NCBI RefSeq assembly: GCF_014268785.2
Contig: NZ_JABWRD020000003.1
Coordinates: 558,001-622,000 of the forward strand
Source of the DNA: Pseudomonas shirazensis
Lineage (GTDB): Bacteria > Pseudomonadota > Gammaproteobacteria > Pseudomonadales > Pseudomonadaceae
DNA length: 64,000 bases
Reading direction: 5' to 3'
Positions 18,297-26,061 of this stretch are shown here, one piece after another. Every line of letters starts with the position of its first letter. Within the stretch, counting starts at the first letter, position 1. A program made the translations under genes and the position numbers. Under the pieces are notes generated by a model that saw nothing but the letters and a program-made list of their open reading frames with translations, ran no database searches and was not told the DNA's origin.

Positions 18297-18878
18297 TCAG
18301 CCGACACGCGGCAGGGCGACGCCAATCAGCACGTCCTTTGTCACCAGTTGGCGCAGCTGCTCTTCGCTCATGTGCTCGGAGCCCGCTGGCCGCTGTGGCA
18401 GCACCAGGTAACGGCTTTCAGCGCTGGTGTCCCAAACCTTGATCAGCACGTCTTCCGCCAACTCGGTGCCCAGCTCGCGCAACACCGTGCGCCCCTCCCG
18501 TACCAGCCGCGCGCGGAACTCGAAGCCCTTGTACCACTCGGGCGGCAGGCCCAGCACCGGCCAGTTGGTGCAGGAGCACAGGCTGCAGACGATCACGTTC
18601 TTAAGCTGCGGGGTGTCTTCCAGGGCGACGATGTATTCGCCCTGCGGCCCGGTGAAACCGAACTGCGCGCAGGCGGCAGTGCCGTCCTTGAGCAGCAGCT
18701 CGCGGAAGGCCGGATCGACCCAGGCCTTGGCGACGATGCGCGCGCCGTTGTCCGGGCTCCAGCCGTGTTCCATCAGCTGGGTGAGCTGCTCGATGTAGCC
18801 TTCAGGGATGAGGTCTTTGTTCTTCAGCACTGCGTACAGTGCCCGCGCCCGCTCACCCGGGGTTGAGGTTGCCGTCAT
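18297..18878 (-). CDS. nthA: Nitrile hydratase subunit alpha, iron type
   Basis: 193 residues from the ATG at 18878, preceded by GAGGAG. It carries the active-site claw VCSLCSC (C98, C101, C103 plus S102), whose cysteines are oxidised to sulfenic and sulfinic acids in family members. A Ser in the first variable position (CSLCSC) marks the non-haem iron class, while cobalt enzymes have CTLCSC. It catalyses nitrile + water to amide together with beta. It is the second gene after the amidase (78 bp gap), in a reverse-strand operon amidase-alpha-beta-activator-chemoreceptor-acyl-CoA synthetase. Confidence 0.95.
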   Translation of the reverse strand: MTATSTPGERARALYAVLKNKDLIPEGYIEQLTQLMEHGWSPDNGARIVAKAWVDPAFRELLLKDGTAACAQFGFTGPQGEYIVALEDTPQLKNVIVCSLCSCTNWPVLGLPPEWYKGFEFRARLVREGRTVLRELGTELAEDVLIKVWDTSAESRYLVLPQRPAGSEHMSEEQLRQLVTKDVLIGVALPRVG

Positions 18879-18956
18879 GGAATTACTCCTCTCGTTGAAC
18901 ACGGTTGTTGATCTAATTGTTGTTGTTGTTCGGGGCTGTGGCGCTGGCCGCATCCG

Positions 18957-20471
18957 CTACAGCGTGCGCCAGTCCACCGCGCCTTCGAATGCCGCCGCCG
19001 CCTGGTAAATAGTGCCCTCGGCGTAATGCTTGCCGACCAGCATCAGCCCAACGGGCAAGCCGTCGACCAAACCGCAGGGGATGGACATGGCCGGGTGGCC
19101 AGTGATGTCCTGGGCGGCGGTGTTGCCGAGCATTTCCAGAGCCCGCGAGACGTTCTCGGTGATCGAGCATTCCGCCTCTGGCAGCGGCTGGGCGATGATC
19201 GGCACGGTCGGCATCACCAGCAGGTCGTATTGCTCCAGCGCCTTGTCGTAACCGGCGCGGGCGAAGCGGGCGATGTTTTGCGCCTTGGCGTAGTAACGGC
19301 CGTGGTAGTGATCGAGACCAAACTGGCCGACCAGCATGCACAGCTTTAGCGAAGGCGAGAGGGCGTTGGCCTGGGTGCGCCAGCCGACCTGTTTGTCGAG
19401 CAGGCCGACGTCGTACAGCCCCTTCCAGTTAAACCCCGCACCGTTGCCGTGCATCATCTGCATGGTCAGGCCTTCGCAGCCGATCGGGCCCCACAATGTG
19501 CCGGCCAGGGTGTGCTCGGGCACGGAGACTTCCTCGACGACCGCGCCCAATGCTTCGAACTGGGTGATGGCGCTGCGCACCGATTTGGCAACCCGCGGGT
19601 CGAGGTTGGCCAGCTCGAAGCCTTGCTTAAGGATGCCGATGCGCAAGCCGCGCACGCCACGATCAAGGTAGTGGCTGTAAGCGTCGACTTCAGGCGTGCC
19701 CTGGCGGGGATCGAGCCCATCGGCTCCGGCCATCACTTCCAGCATCAGCGCGTTGTCGCGCACGTTGTTGGTCATCGGGCCGACATGGTCGAAGGTCGCC
19801 TCGACCGCCATCACCCCGGTATACGGCACCAGGCCGAAGGTCGGCTTCAGGCCATAAATGCCGCACCACGCCGCAGGAATACGCGCCGAGCCGCCCTGAT
19901 CGCCGCCCACCGCCAGGTCGACTTCGCCGGCCGCCACCAGCGCAGCACTGCCCGAAGACGAGCCACCGGTACTTAAGCCCGGGCGCAGAGGGTTATGCAC
20001 CGGCGCCGGGTCCGAAGTGTGGCTGGCGCCGGACAGGCAGTAGTGCTCGCAGGTGGCCTTGCCGAGGATGGTCACCCCGGCGTCGAGCAAGCGGGTAACC
20101 ACAGTGGCATCGAACGCCGGTACATGGCCGGCCAGCGGTGCGGCGCCGTTCATCATTGGCACGCCGGCCAGGGAGATGTTGTCTTTCAGGGCCACGGTTT
20201 TACCGAGCAGTTTGCCGGAGCTGGCGCCCATCACCTCGGTGCGGTAGTACCAGGCGTTCAGCGGATTTTCGCGGCTGGACGGGCGATAACCGGCGGTGCG
20301 CTCGTAGCGCACCAGCGGGGTGAAGTCGGGCAGCTCGTCGACCAGGTCGTAGGCGTCCAGGCTGGGCTGCATGAGCGCCAGGTATTCGCTGGCTTGCTCG
20401 GGTGTCAGCTGCATATGCAGGCGCGCGGCGAGGGCCTGCAGTTGTTCGAGCGTCGGGCGGGTGATGGCCAT
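18957..20471 (-). CDS. Amidase (amidase-signature family) of the nitrile pathway
   Basis: 504 residues. It hydrolyses the amide produced by nitrile hydratase to the carboxylic acid and ammonia. The Ser-cisSer-Lys triad is readable: K96 in LKDNIS, cis-Ser S171 in STGGSSSGSA, and nucleophile S195 in GGDQGGSARIPA. These positions agree with those I recall for enantioselective amidases of Rhodococcus and P. chlororaphis nitrile clusters, as does the N-terminal helical extension (about 1-80). It is the first gene of its operon; paired activator-like repeats and a -10-like box stand 80-145 bp upstream. Confidence 0.93.
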   Translation of the reverse strand: MAITRPTLEQLQALAARLHMQLTPEQASEYLALMQPSLDAYDLVDELPDFTPLVRYERTAGYRPSSRENPLNAWYYRTEVMGASSGKLLGKTVALKDNISLAGVPMMNGAAPLAGHVPAFDATVVTRLLDAGVTILGKATCEHYCLSGASHTSDPAPVHNPLRPGLSTGGSSSGSAALVAAGEVDLAVGGDQGGSARIPAAWCGIYGLKPTFGLVPYTGVMAVEATFDHVGPMTNNVRDNALMLEVMAGADGLDPRQGTPEVDAYSHYLDRGVRGLRIGILKQGFELANLDPRVAKSVRSAITQFEALGAVVEEVSVPEHTLAGTLWGPIGCEGLTMQMMHGNGAGFNWKGLYDVGLLDKQVGWRTQANALSPSLKLCMLVGQFGLDHYHGRYYAKAQNIARFARAGYDKALEQYDLLVMPTVPIIAQPLPEAECSITENVSRALEMLGNTAAQDITGHPAMSIPCGLVDGLPVGLMLVGKHYAEGTIYQAAAAFEGAVDWRTL

Positions 20472-20552
20472 GGTGTGTCCTGTTTCCGATGCCAGGCCTC
20501 AGGGCCTGGCAAATGGCTGTGCGAGAGGCCCGCCGCGGCTGGGCCTGCTACT

Positions 20553-20615
20553 AAGCTAGCGCCAGCGCGCGGCCGGCACTTGGTTGAGCAGGACAGTCGC
20601 TTGGTTGAGAAGGAC
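20553..20615 (-). promoter_or_regulatory. Activator-dependent promoter of the amidase/nitrile hydratase operon
   Basis: Two direct repeats, cttggttgagcaggac (20579-20594) and cttggttgagaaggac (20600-20615), have starts 21 bp apart. A -10-like TAGCTT (minus strand, 20553-20558) is exactly 20 bp from the proximal repeat, and the -35 position overlaps the repeat with no TTGACA. The same arrangement occurs at 23052-23114. This is the geometry of AraC/XylS-type class II activation, so the AraC-family protein encoded at 23348 is the likely binder. Confidence 0.72.
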
Positions 20616-20630
20616 TGCCTGCCTGGCGGC

Positions 20631-21497
20631 TCAAAACACCCGCGCGTACCTGAGGTTCAGGCGGAAGTTTTCCTTGGGGCCGTTTTCCACCGCGAGGTCA
20701 CGCCCCAGCTGTATCTGCAACTGGTCCTGAGCGGTAAAGAACTTAGCGGCGGTGACGCGGAAGTTGGTGGTTTCGCCGCGGTCATCCTGGGCGGTGCCGT
20801 CTACCCGGTTTTCCCCACCCCAGCTGTGGCCCACACCTACTGCCAGTGACGTGCCCGGGTCGATGATGTAACGCCCCATCAGTTGCGCGGCGTAAGACAC
20901 GTCCTGCTCACGACGCACCGAGTTGGCGGTGAAGTCGTCGTTGTCGCCGTACCAGATCGCATCACCGACCAGGTCAACCGCCCATTTCTCGCCGAAGTGC
21001 TTGATGTAGGCTGCCTGAAGGTCGGCCTTCCAACGGTTCTCGCCCAGGTTGAGGGCGTCGTCGCGGTCGTAATTACCGGTGGGCGCGGTGAGGTATACGG
21101 TGGCCGCGAGGATGTCGTTGGCATCGTTCAAGCGGTACTTGAGCGGCGCCGTCACGGTAACGTCGCCGACACCGCGGGTGCTGCCCAAGGCCGACGCATC
21201 CCCACCGCTGGAAACATGCCCGAACGGCAGCAGGATTTGCGGCTCGATGCTTAGTTGGTCGGTCAGTCGATACGCATGCACCAAGCGCAAGATGCCGATA
21301 TCGGAGGTCAGGTTGAAGTCCGAGCTGGCCTTGTGGCCCTGGGCGTAGGCGCTGTTGGTGGTGGAGTGCTGGTAGTAAACCAGACCTACAGTTGCACCCA
21401 CCGGCAGCGCTTCATAATCCCCCGGAGTAACTTCTAGCGCTTGTGCAGACAGGCACGGCACGGCCGCCGCGAGCATCAGGTAACGGAGCTGTTTCAT
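20631..21497 (-). CDS. Outer-membrane transporter-like protein (MetA/phenol-degradation family)
   Basis: 288 residues from the ATG at 21497. A signal peptide (LAAAVPCLSAQA, cleavage near residue 20) is followed by alternating beta-strand pattern ending in an aromatic C-terminus (YARVF), as expected for an outer-membrane barrel. It resembles the family often labelled 'transporter' or MetA-pathway-of-phenol-degradation protein, with conserved PTGNYD and GVGHSW segments. It lies 92 bp after aldoxime dehydratase on the same strand and 159 bp before the amidase, so it probably belongs to the oxd transcript and helps substrate entry. The substrate is inferred from context. Confidence 0.8.
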   Translation of the reverse strand: MKQLRYLMLAAAVPCLSAQALEVTPGDYEALPVGATVGLVYYQHSTTNSAYAQGHKASSDFNLTSDIGILRLVHAYRLTDQLSIEPQILLPFGHVSSGGDASALGSTRGVGDVTVTAPLKYRLNDANDILAATVYLTAPTGNYDRDDALNLGENRWKADLQAAYIKHFGEKWAVDLVGDAIWYGDNDDFTANSVRREQDVSYAAQLMGRYIIDPGTSLAVGVGHSWGGENRVDGTAQDDRGETTNFRVTAAKFFTAQDQLQIQLGRDLAVENGPKENFRLNLRYARVF

Positions 21498-21589
21498 GGA
21501 CCAAGTCCTTATTGTGAGCCCAAATTCGGGCAAAAAGAGCCCCGCTGCCGTAACAACGGCAGGTGCAGGGCTAAACGTGGAGTTCGTTG

Positions 21590-22648
21590 TTAGTTGGTGC
21601 TTACTTGTGCGTCACGCAACATGCCCGTGTGCGGGTGGCAGTTGATGTATTCGAACACCTGGCTGCTCGCATCCGACACCGACACCTCGTGGTACAGGCG
21701 CAACTTCTGCAGACCCGCCGCCACTCGGAAGAAGGTAACGAAGATGCGCAAATGAGTCGGGTGTGATTCCGCCCAGCGCTCGAGTTTTTCCACCGAGCGC
21801 CAGTGGCCGATGTTGTAACTCATGTCGAGAAAGTTGCCGTCTGCATCGATATTGCGCACGAAGCGATTGCTGTAACAGCCCAACGGCTGGCCGTTATCGC
21901 GCAAGAAGTCCATGCCGTCTTGCAAGGTCGGCAAGATCTCATCCAGGTACAACGAACGCTCCGCCGCCTCCGCCGCGGCCCAGTCCTGGCCCGAGCGAAT
22001 CAACGCGATATTGTCATGGCCGACCACCACCACCCGACCGCCCTTGGCCGGGTCGCCAGACACCACCCGCAGCTCGCCGTTAGGGTTCATCCAATCGGTT
22101 TGCGACACCGGAAAACGGTCGCGCATCGAGCCCCAGTAACCGTGCTCTTCGATCTCGCCACTGGTGTTGTCCATCACCGCGCCAACGCCCGGCAAGTCGC
22201 TCTGAAACGCATACAACGTCTCGAACTGCTCCGCCCGCGGCGCAGAGATCTCGCGGTAATAACCCAGGCCATCATTCAAGCGCTGCGGCGAACTCCACCA
22301 GCCCTCCACCTCGGCCGAACGCACCCAGCGGCAGTAAGCGCCAACGTCCTTCCAGTAGCCGACGATCATCAGGTTGTCGTAGCCGCTGCTGTCGGTGTGG
22401 TGGGTCAAGTCGTGGGTCAGCGGTCCGTCGGCCAGGCTGAAGCTGGCAACGATGTCACGCATCGCCTGCAAGGCCTGCTCACGCTGGCCGTCACCTTTGT
22501 ATTGCACGCCCAGGTAAGCCATCACTACCTGAGTCAACTGCTCATCAGCGCGGCCCACCCACATCGGGAAGGGCGGCTGGTAATCATCAGGCACCCGGCG
22601 CGACAACGTGCGCGGGCACTTGAGGTGTTTGTCGATTGCAGACTCCAT
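21590..22648 (-). CDS. oxdA: Aliphatic/phenylacetaldoxime dehydratase, haem enzyme
   Basis: 352 residues from the ATG at 22648, with GAGGAG 6 bp upstream. It dehydrates aldoximes to nitriles with a ferrous haem b that binds the substrate nitrogen directly. Length and key residues coincide with those I recall for OxdA of P. chlororaphis: proximal haem ligand H299 (in ESHPTHLRIF), distal H320 (RLYHEV), S219 and R178. The nitrile made here is the substrate of the nitrile hydratase encoded downstream. Its start codon overlaps by one base the stop of a 119-codon frame upstream (TGATG). Confidence 0.95.
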   Translation of the reverse strand: MESAIDKHLKCPRTLSRRVPDDYQPPFPMWVGRADEQLTQVVMAYLGVQYKGDGQREQALQAMRDIVASFSLADGPLTHDLTHHTDSSGYDNLMIVGYWKDVGAYCRWVRSAEVEGWWSSPQRLNDGLGYYREISAPRAEQFETLYAFQSDLPGVGAVMDNTSGEIEEHGYWGSMRDRFPVSQTDWMNPNGELRVVSGDPAKGGRVVVVGHDNIALIRSGQDWAAAEAAERSLYLDEILPTLQDGMDFLRDNGQPLGCYSNRFVRNIDADGNFLDMSYNIGHWRSVEKLERWAESHPTHLRIFVTFFRVAAGLQKLRLYHEVSVSDASSQVFEYINCHPHTGMLRDAQVSTN

Positions 22649-23007
22649 CACAGGCTCCTCATTATTTTAGTTTCAGGCACACGCTCAGTATTCAGGGTCA
22701 TTGCTTTCAAACGCTTCCTACTCCCCCGAACAGCACCCCTGTCGGACGCGGTAGCCCTGTTGGGCGCGGTCCGTGTAGGAGCGGCCTTGTGTCGCGAAAG
22801 GGCTGCAAAGCAGCCCCCAACCCACGCAAACCAGACCCGATTTTTCGCTTTCAAAGCCATGGCATTAAGCAAGCCCCTCCCCAACCGAGCCCGCACCGCA
22901 CATCCCCCCCGCTCAAGCACCCAAGACAAAAACTCCTCAGGCGCCAAATCACGCATATGCAGCCACCTCAACTCATCTGCCACCTGCTGTTGTTGTTCGA
23001 ATTGCAT
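22648..23007 (-). CDS. Possible leader gene of the oxd operon, REP-containing
   Basis: 119 codons from an ATG at 23007 with a good ribosome site (GAGGTG, 6 bp spacing). The first ~40 residues (MQFEQQQQVADELRWLHM, then a DLAPEEFLSWVLERGG helix) look like an ordinary small helical protein. From about residue 70 the frame runs through a REP element (reading CFAALSRHKAAPT), so the native C-terminus may have been replaced. The TGA stop overlaps the oxdA ATG by one base. Paired activator-like repeats lie 71-107 bp upstream of its start, so the region is probably transcribed. I do not recognise the protein; it could be a real small gene, a relic, or a chance frame. Confidence 0.4.
   Translation of the reverse strand: MQFEQQQQVADELRWLHMRDLAPEEFLSWVLERGGCAVRARLGRGLLNAMALKAKNRVWFAWVGGCFAALSRHKAAPTRTAPNRATASDRGAVRGSRKRLKAMTLNTERVPETKIMRSL
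22775..22816 (+). repeat. Single REP element
   Basis: The 26-bp REP sequence at 22775-22800 is the same as at 13205, followed by the dyad gggctgcaaagcagccc. No inverted partner is visible nearby. It lies within the 3' half of the small frame upstream of oxdA. Confidence 0.85.
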
Positions 23008-23051
23008 GGGCTCACCTCATCGGCATGGGTTGCTGATTTGCCGTAAGGTCA

Positions 23052-23114
23052 AAGTTAGGCACGACTGACCAGCCCCGCTTTGTTCGCAAGGACAACCGTT
23101 TGGTTGGAAAAGAC
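23052..23114 (-). promoter_or_regulatory. Activator-dependent promoter of the oxd operon
   Basis: Direct repeats ctttgttcgcaaggac (23078-23093) and tttggttggaaaagac (23099-23114) have starts 21 bp apart. They match the amidase-promoter repeats at 11-13 of 16 positions (shared pattern YTTKGTTSNNMARGAC). A -10-like TAACTT on the minus strand (23052-23057) is exactly 20 bp from the proximal repeat, the same spacing as at the amidase promoter. The site lies between the divergent araC-family gene and the oxd genes. Confidence 0.7.
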
Positions 23115-23347
23115 AGCACCAAAACACCCGCCTGAGCACGAACCAAGAGGGTGCGGCGCACCGCGCAAAAAAGGACTTTTGCCCTAAAACGGGGAGGGAA
23201 GTTGACGCTGTTTACAGCCACACGTTTGCGCAATCACGCAGTAGACACTCTCGCGCCACCACAACCCGCTGGCGTGTTTATTGCCTGTACCACCCACGGT
23301 AACAGTGCCCCGTTTTCTCCCGTTGTTGCATCAAGGTGAGCGCCATC

Positions 23348-24289
23348 ATGGCTGAGACCAACCACTACACCACCCTTGCCGTTTCACCCGCTCGCCGCTT
23401 TGATTACTGGCGAGAAGTGGTCTGCCATCATTGCCTGTCGGCAGACAGCAAACCCTCGTCGCAGAGCGATTTTGACGGTGCGCTGCAGGTCAACGGAATT
23501 GGCCCCCTGGACATCACCACGCTGTCGTCGCCGCTGCACCACTGGGTACGCTCCGAGCAGCATTTGCGCAGCGACCCCGCCGAAGATATCTGGCTCGGAT
23601 TCACCCTCGACGGCTACGGCGAAATCGAACAACACACCCGCAAAGCCAGCCTCAGCGCAGGCAGTTTGTTTCTTTACGACGCAACCCAAACGTTCCGCTT
23701 CAGCCTCGGTGGTACCGAAAACCACCTGATCCGCATCCCCCGCCCACTGCTCGCCCAACGCCTGCCACGCATCGGCGACTTCACCGCCCTGGTGCTCGAC
23801 GAAACCCGCCCCGGCGTAATCCCCCTGCGGCAGATGATCGGCCAGGCGGCCAGCTCAGTCGCGCTGCTGCAGGATGAAGGCATCTCCCGGCGCTACTCCA
23901 ACACCATCATTGATTTGCTGGTGCTCAGCCTGGAGCTGCAGGACCTGAAGACCACCCATCAAGAGCTGGATTTGTATGGGCGGATCATGAACTACATACA
24001 ACGGCATTTGACTGAGCCGGAGTTGTCGATCGAGACGATTGCGGTGGCGCATCATGTGTCCACGCGGACGGTGACACGGGCGTTTGCTCGGCATCAGAAG
24101 TCGCCGGTGGCGGAGATTTGGAAGGAACGGCTGAATGCTAGCCGGGCGGCGATTGAGTGCGGGCAGGTTAGGAGTGTTTCGCAGGCGGCGTTGGAGTTTG
24201 GGTTTTCGGATTTTTCGCATTTTAGTCATGCGTTTAGGAAGGCGTTTGGGGTGGCGCCGCATACGCTCTTGCCGAAGAGTGGGGGGTGA
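23348..24289 (+). CDS. AraC/XylS-family activator of the aldoxime-nitrile genes
   Basis: 313 residues from the ATG at 23348; AAGGTGAG lies about 9 bp upstream and favours it over the GTG at 23336. The N-terminal ~190 residues resemble the AraC-binding-like domain of XylS/FeaR-type regulators (FDYWREVV near the start). Two helix-turn-helix motifs fill about 205-305, with LSIETIAVAHHVSTRTVTRAF and the typical second-helix FGFSDFSHFSHAFRKAFG. It is divergent from the oxd operon, and paired 16-bp direct repeats of the right geometry occur before oxd and before the amidase. It should activate both in response to an aldoxime, nitrile or related inducer. The last ~100 codons are visibly less GC-biased at the third position than the first 200. 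Confidence 0.88.
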   Translation: MAETNHYTTLAVSPARRFDYWREVVCHHCLSADSKPSSQSDFDGALQVNGIGPLDITTLSSPLHHWVRSEQHLRSDPAEDIWLGFTLDGYGEIEQHTRKASLSAGSLFLYDATQTFRFSLGGTENHLIRIPRPLLAQRLPRIGDFTALVLDETRPGVIPLRQMIGQAASSVALLQDEGISRRYSNTIIDLLVLSLELQDLKTTHQELDLYGRIMNYIQRHLTEPELSIETIAVAHHVSTRTVTRAFARHQKSPVAEIWKERLNASRAAIECGQVRSVSQAALEFGFSDFSHFSHAFRKAFGVAPHTLLPKSGG

Positions 24290-24405
24290 CAGTTTTTGGG
24301 TAGGTGAGCACGGGGAGGGCAGGGCAAACCCGGTGTGGTATGCCCGTCGCTATGGCTGCGCCGATCTAGCGCTCGAGTTGTGAGCCAGCACCGGCTAGGC
24401 GCTGG

Positions 24406-25212
24406 CTATTCCGCGGTAACCCAGTGGCCTCGCAACAGGGCCTTGAGCTCATCGATGGTCAAGGTCATATCTTGCTTGAGATGAACCACCGCGTGACAGT
24501 TGGCGCATAGAGGAACTAGGTCAGTTTTCGGATTGACGGTTTTCTCTCCATCAAATTTCGAAAGCGGTACGACGTGGTGTACGTGTATGAATCCCTTCGC
24601 GTGCTCGCCGTAAGCCCGCTCAAAATCGAATCCGCATGCTTTGCACTCGACGCCATGAAGCTTGATCGCCATCGATCTCAGTTCTCTTCGCCGCTCGTAC
24701 TTGGTGCCAAAGTAACTCGACTTGCTGCCCTCGTTGGCGGATTCGAACGTCTGAGAATCATTGTCGATGGCTGCTTCGGAGACCTCAGGAACGGGCGGTA
24801 GCGTGAGCTCGAGGTGGCTCAGGATGGAATCGTAGTCAGCTTGAGAAATGGGGCGGACGCCATCTCTCCAGTAGTTTTTAACGCGGGTGCCAGGGATGGT
24901 CTCCAGGTACTCGCCGTCGATTTTTGCGGGGATGGGATGCTCGAATGGGGTGAAACATTCGATTGCCGCATAGAGGTCACCCTTTTTACTCTTCTTATCA
25001 GGATGAACTTTGCCGATGCGTGCCGTGGCGAAATAGTGCGGCGCGTTGCTGAGGCGGGCAGATGCATAGGCTTTGTCCTTGAGGCGTCCTTTGTAGTAGA
25101 TCACCTCGGTGCCCTGGGCTAGCCATTTCTCATAGCGCTTGGGGAAGTGGTAAACGGCACCTGTTTGGTCGGCCCACTGGGATGTGTCGTTTTCGACGAT
25201 GACGACGGGCAT
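24406..25212 (-). CDS. HNH endonuclease with long N-terminal domain
   Basis: 268 residues from the ATG at 25212, with GGAG 8 bp upstream. The C-terminal ~90 residues form a Cys-flanked HNH fold: CKACGF, then HVHHVVPLS, then LVPLCANCHAVVH, giving the zinc-binding C-x2-C pairs and the catalytic His. The N-terminal ~150 residues contain strands such as GTEVIYYKGRLK and PHYFATARIGKV, which could be a DNA-reading domain of EVE or SRA-like type, but I cannot assign it. The layout resembles McrA-like nucleases that cut modified DNA. It adjoins the defence island but lies outside the candidate left island boundary at about 25.4 kb. The defensive function is inferred. Confidence 0.8.
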   Translation of the reverse strand: MPVVIVENDTSQWADQTGAVYHFPKRYEKWLAQGTEVIYYKGRLKDKAYASARLSNAPHYFATARIGKVHPDKKSKKGDLYAAIECFTPFEHPIPAKIDGEYLETIPGTRVKNYWRDGVRPISQADYDSILSHLELTLPPVPEVSEAAIDNDSQTFESANEGSKSSYFGTKYERRRELRSMAIKLHGVECKACGFDFERAYGEHAKGFIHVHHVVPLSKFDGEKTVNPKTDLVPLCANCHAVVHLKQDMTLTIDELKALLRGHWVTAE

Positions 25213-25371
25213 TTCGCTTCCTCCGAGATGGTGGCTGAAGCCTACCAAAAAAGAGGAAATTTCCTACATGATTGTCAGATCGAGTATGGAGTCAGGTCTG
25301 TTGCCTGGCTAAGGGCGCGCCAACCGTGATCTTGCCAATGATCTGCTGATATAGAGCGCCTGCTCATACGT

Positions 25372-25388
25372 GCCGGGGGAAGGTGAAC
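25372..25388 (+). other. Weak candidate for the distal att site
   Basis: gccggggg-N4-tgaac here matches gccggggg-N4-tgaac at 55186-55202 within the tmRNA 3' end, 13 of 17 identical positions overall. A recent insertion would normally leave an exact repeat, so this is only a candidate. It lies about 60 bp outside the integrase-like boxes, the expected order. Confidence 0.25.
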
Positions 25389-25441
25389 TGGATCAGTAAC
25401 ATGTTGATTAATTGAATGAATATCTGTTTGTGTTTTAAGGT

Positions 25442-25461
25442 GGAATACCAGTTGGAATACT
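25442..25461 (+). other. Candidate integrase arm-type boxes, left end
   Basis: ggaatacca at 25442 and ggaatact at 25454 are direct repeats with a 12-bp period. The same pair, with the same 12-bp period and preceded by the same t, stands at 55045-55064 beside the integrase gene. This is the pattern of arm sites on both sides of an integrated element. Confidence 0.5.
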
Positions 25462-26061
25462 GCGGCCATTACTCCTCGCCTGCCGATAACCGTCTGTCAG
25501 CCGACCTCTGACCCAGTCATCTAGCTAAACAACAGCGGGATAACAAGGTGAGGTTGGGCAGATGGTCCTCACGTTCCTGGCAGTGACGGGTCTTGAGGCG
25601 CGCGTGGTCCGTAAAGAGGTGATGTGGGTCTGAAATCTTTACAGTTGAATGGGCGAATCGCCGCTGGCGCTGGAAACTGCCTGGCCAGGGCACTTGAACC
25701 TGCTCCAATTGTTTACCTGTATGAACAGACAACGTGGACGCGGCCTGTCATTTTGCTTAGGGTATGGCCATTCGGCATTACCAGCAAGGCGGCTGCATAG
25801 CAGCGATTGCACCCCAGGATGCACAACCGTGGCGAATTGAGGTTCGTAGGATTACACCGGATGAGCCGAGGGGGTGAGCTTAGTTCAGTGAAATGAAGGA
25901 CGACTGAGGTGGCGGTGAATTGCTTGCCCCCAGTTCACCGACATCTCACCAGTTGCGCCGTTGGCTGCTTATTTTTGATTATCAATATCCTTGATTCTGG
26001 TCCTAGAGTGTGGCTAGTCGTGTTCGACTAAAGTCGCAACCTGTTTTCGGAGTGCGAAATT

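Larger units (their letters stand above)
25213..26061. other. Gene-poor stretch with candidate left island boundary
   Basis: No convincing gene is visible in 850 bp; short frames here lack ribosome sites or recognisable folds. Two items stand out: a segment at 25372-25388 partly matching the tmRNA 3' end, and paired GGAATACC boxes at 25442-25461 (both listed separately). The stretch at 25465-25515 resembles 30035-30100 in sharing gcctgcc and agccgacctc blocks, which suggests relics of a common sequence. Confidence 0.5.

Noticed and set aside
24383..24407. Hairpin agccagc/gctggct as terminator between the AraC gene and the HNH gene
   Set aside because: The stem has only 7 bp, overlaps the HNH stop codon, and has no U run, so support is too weak to list as a feature.
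25716..25735. LexA-like box (ctgtatgaacagaca)
   Set aside because: The spacing does not give CTG-N10-CAG, and no SOS-type gene starts nearby.
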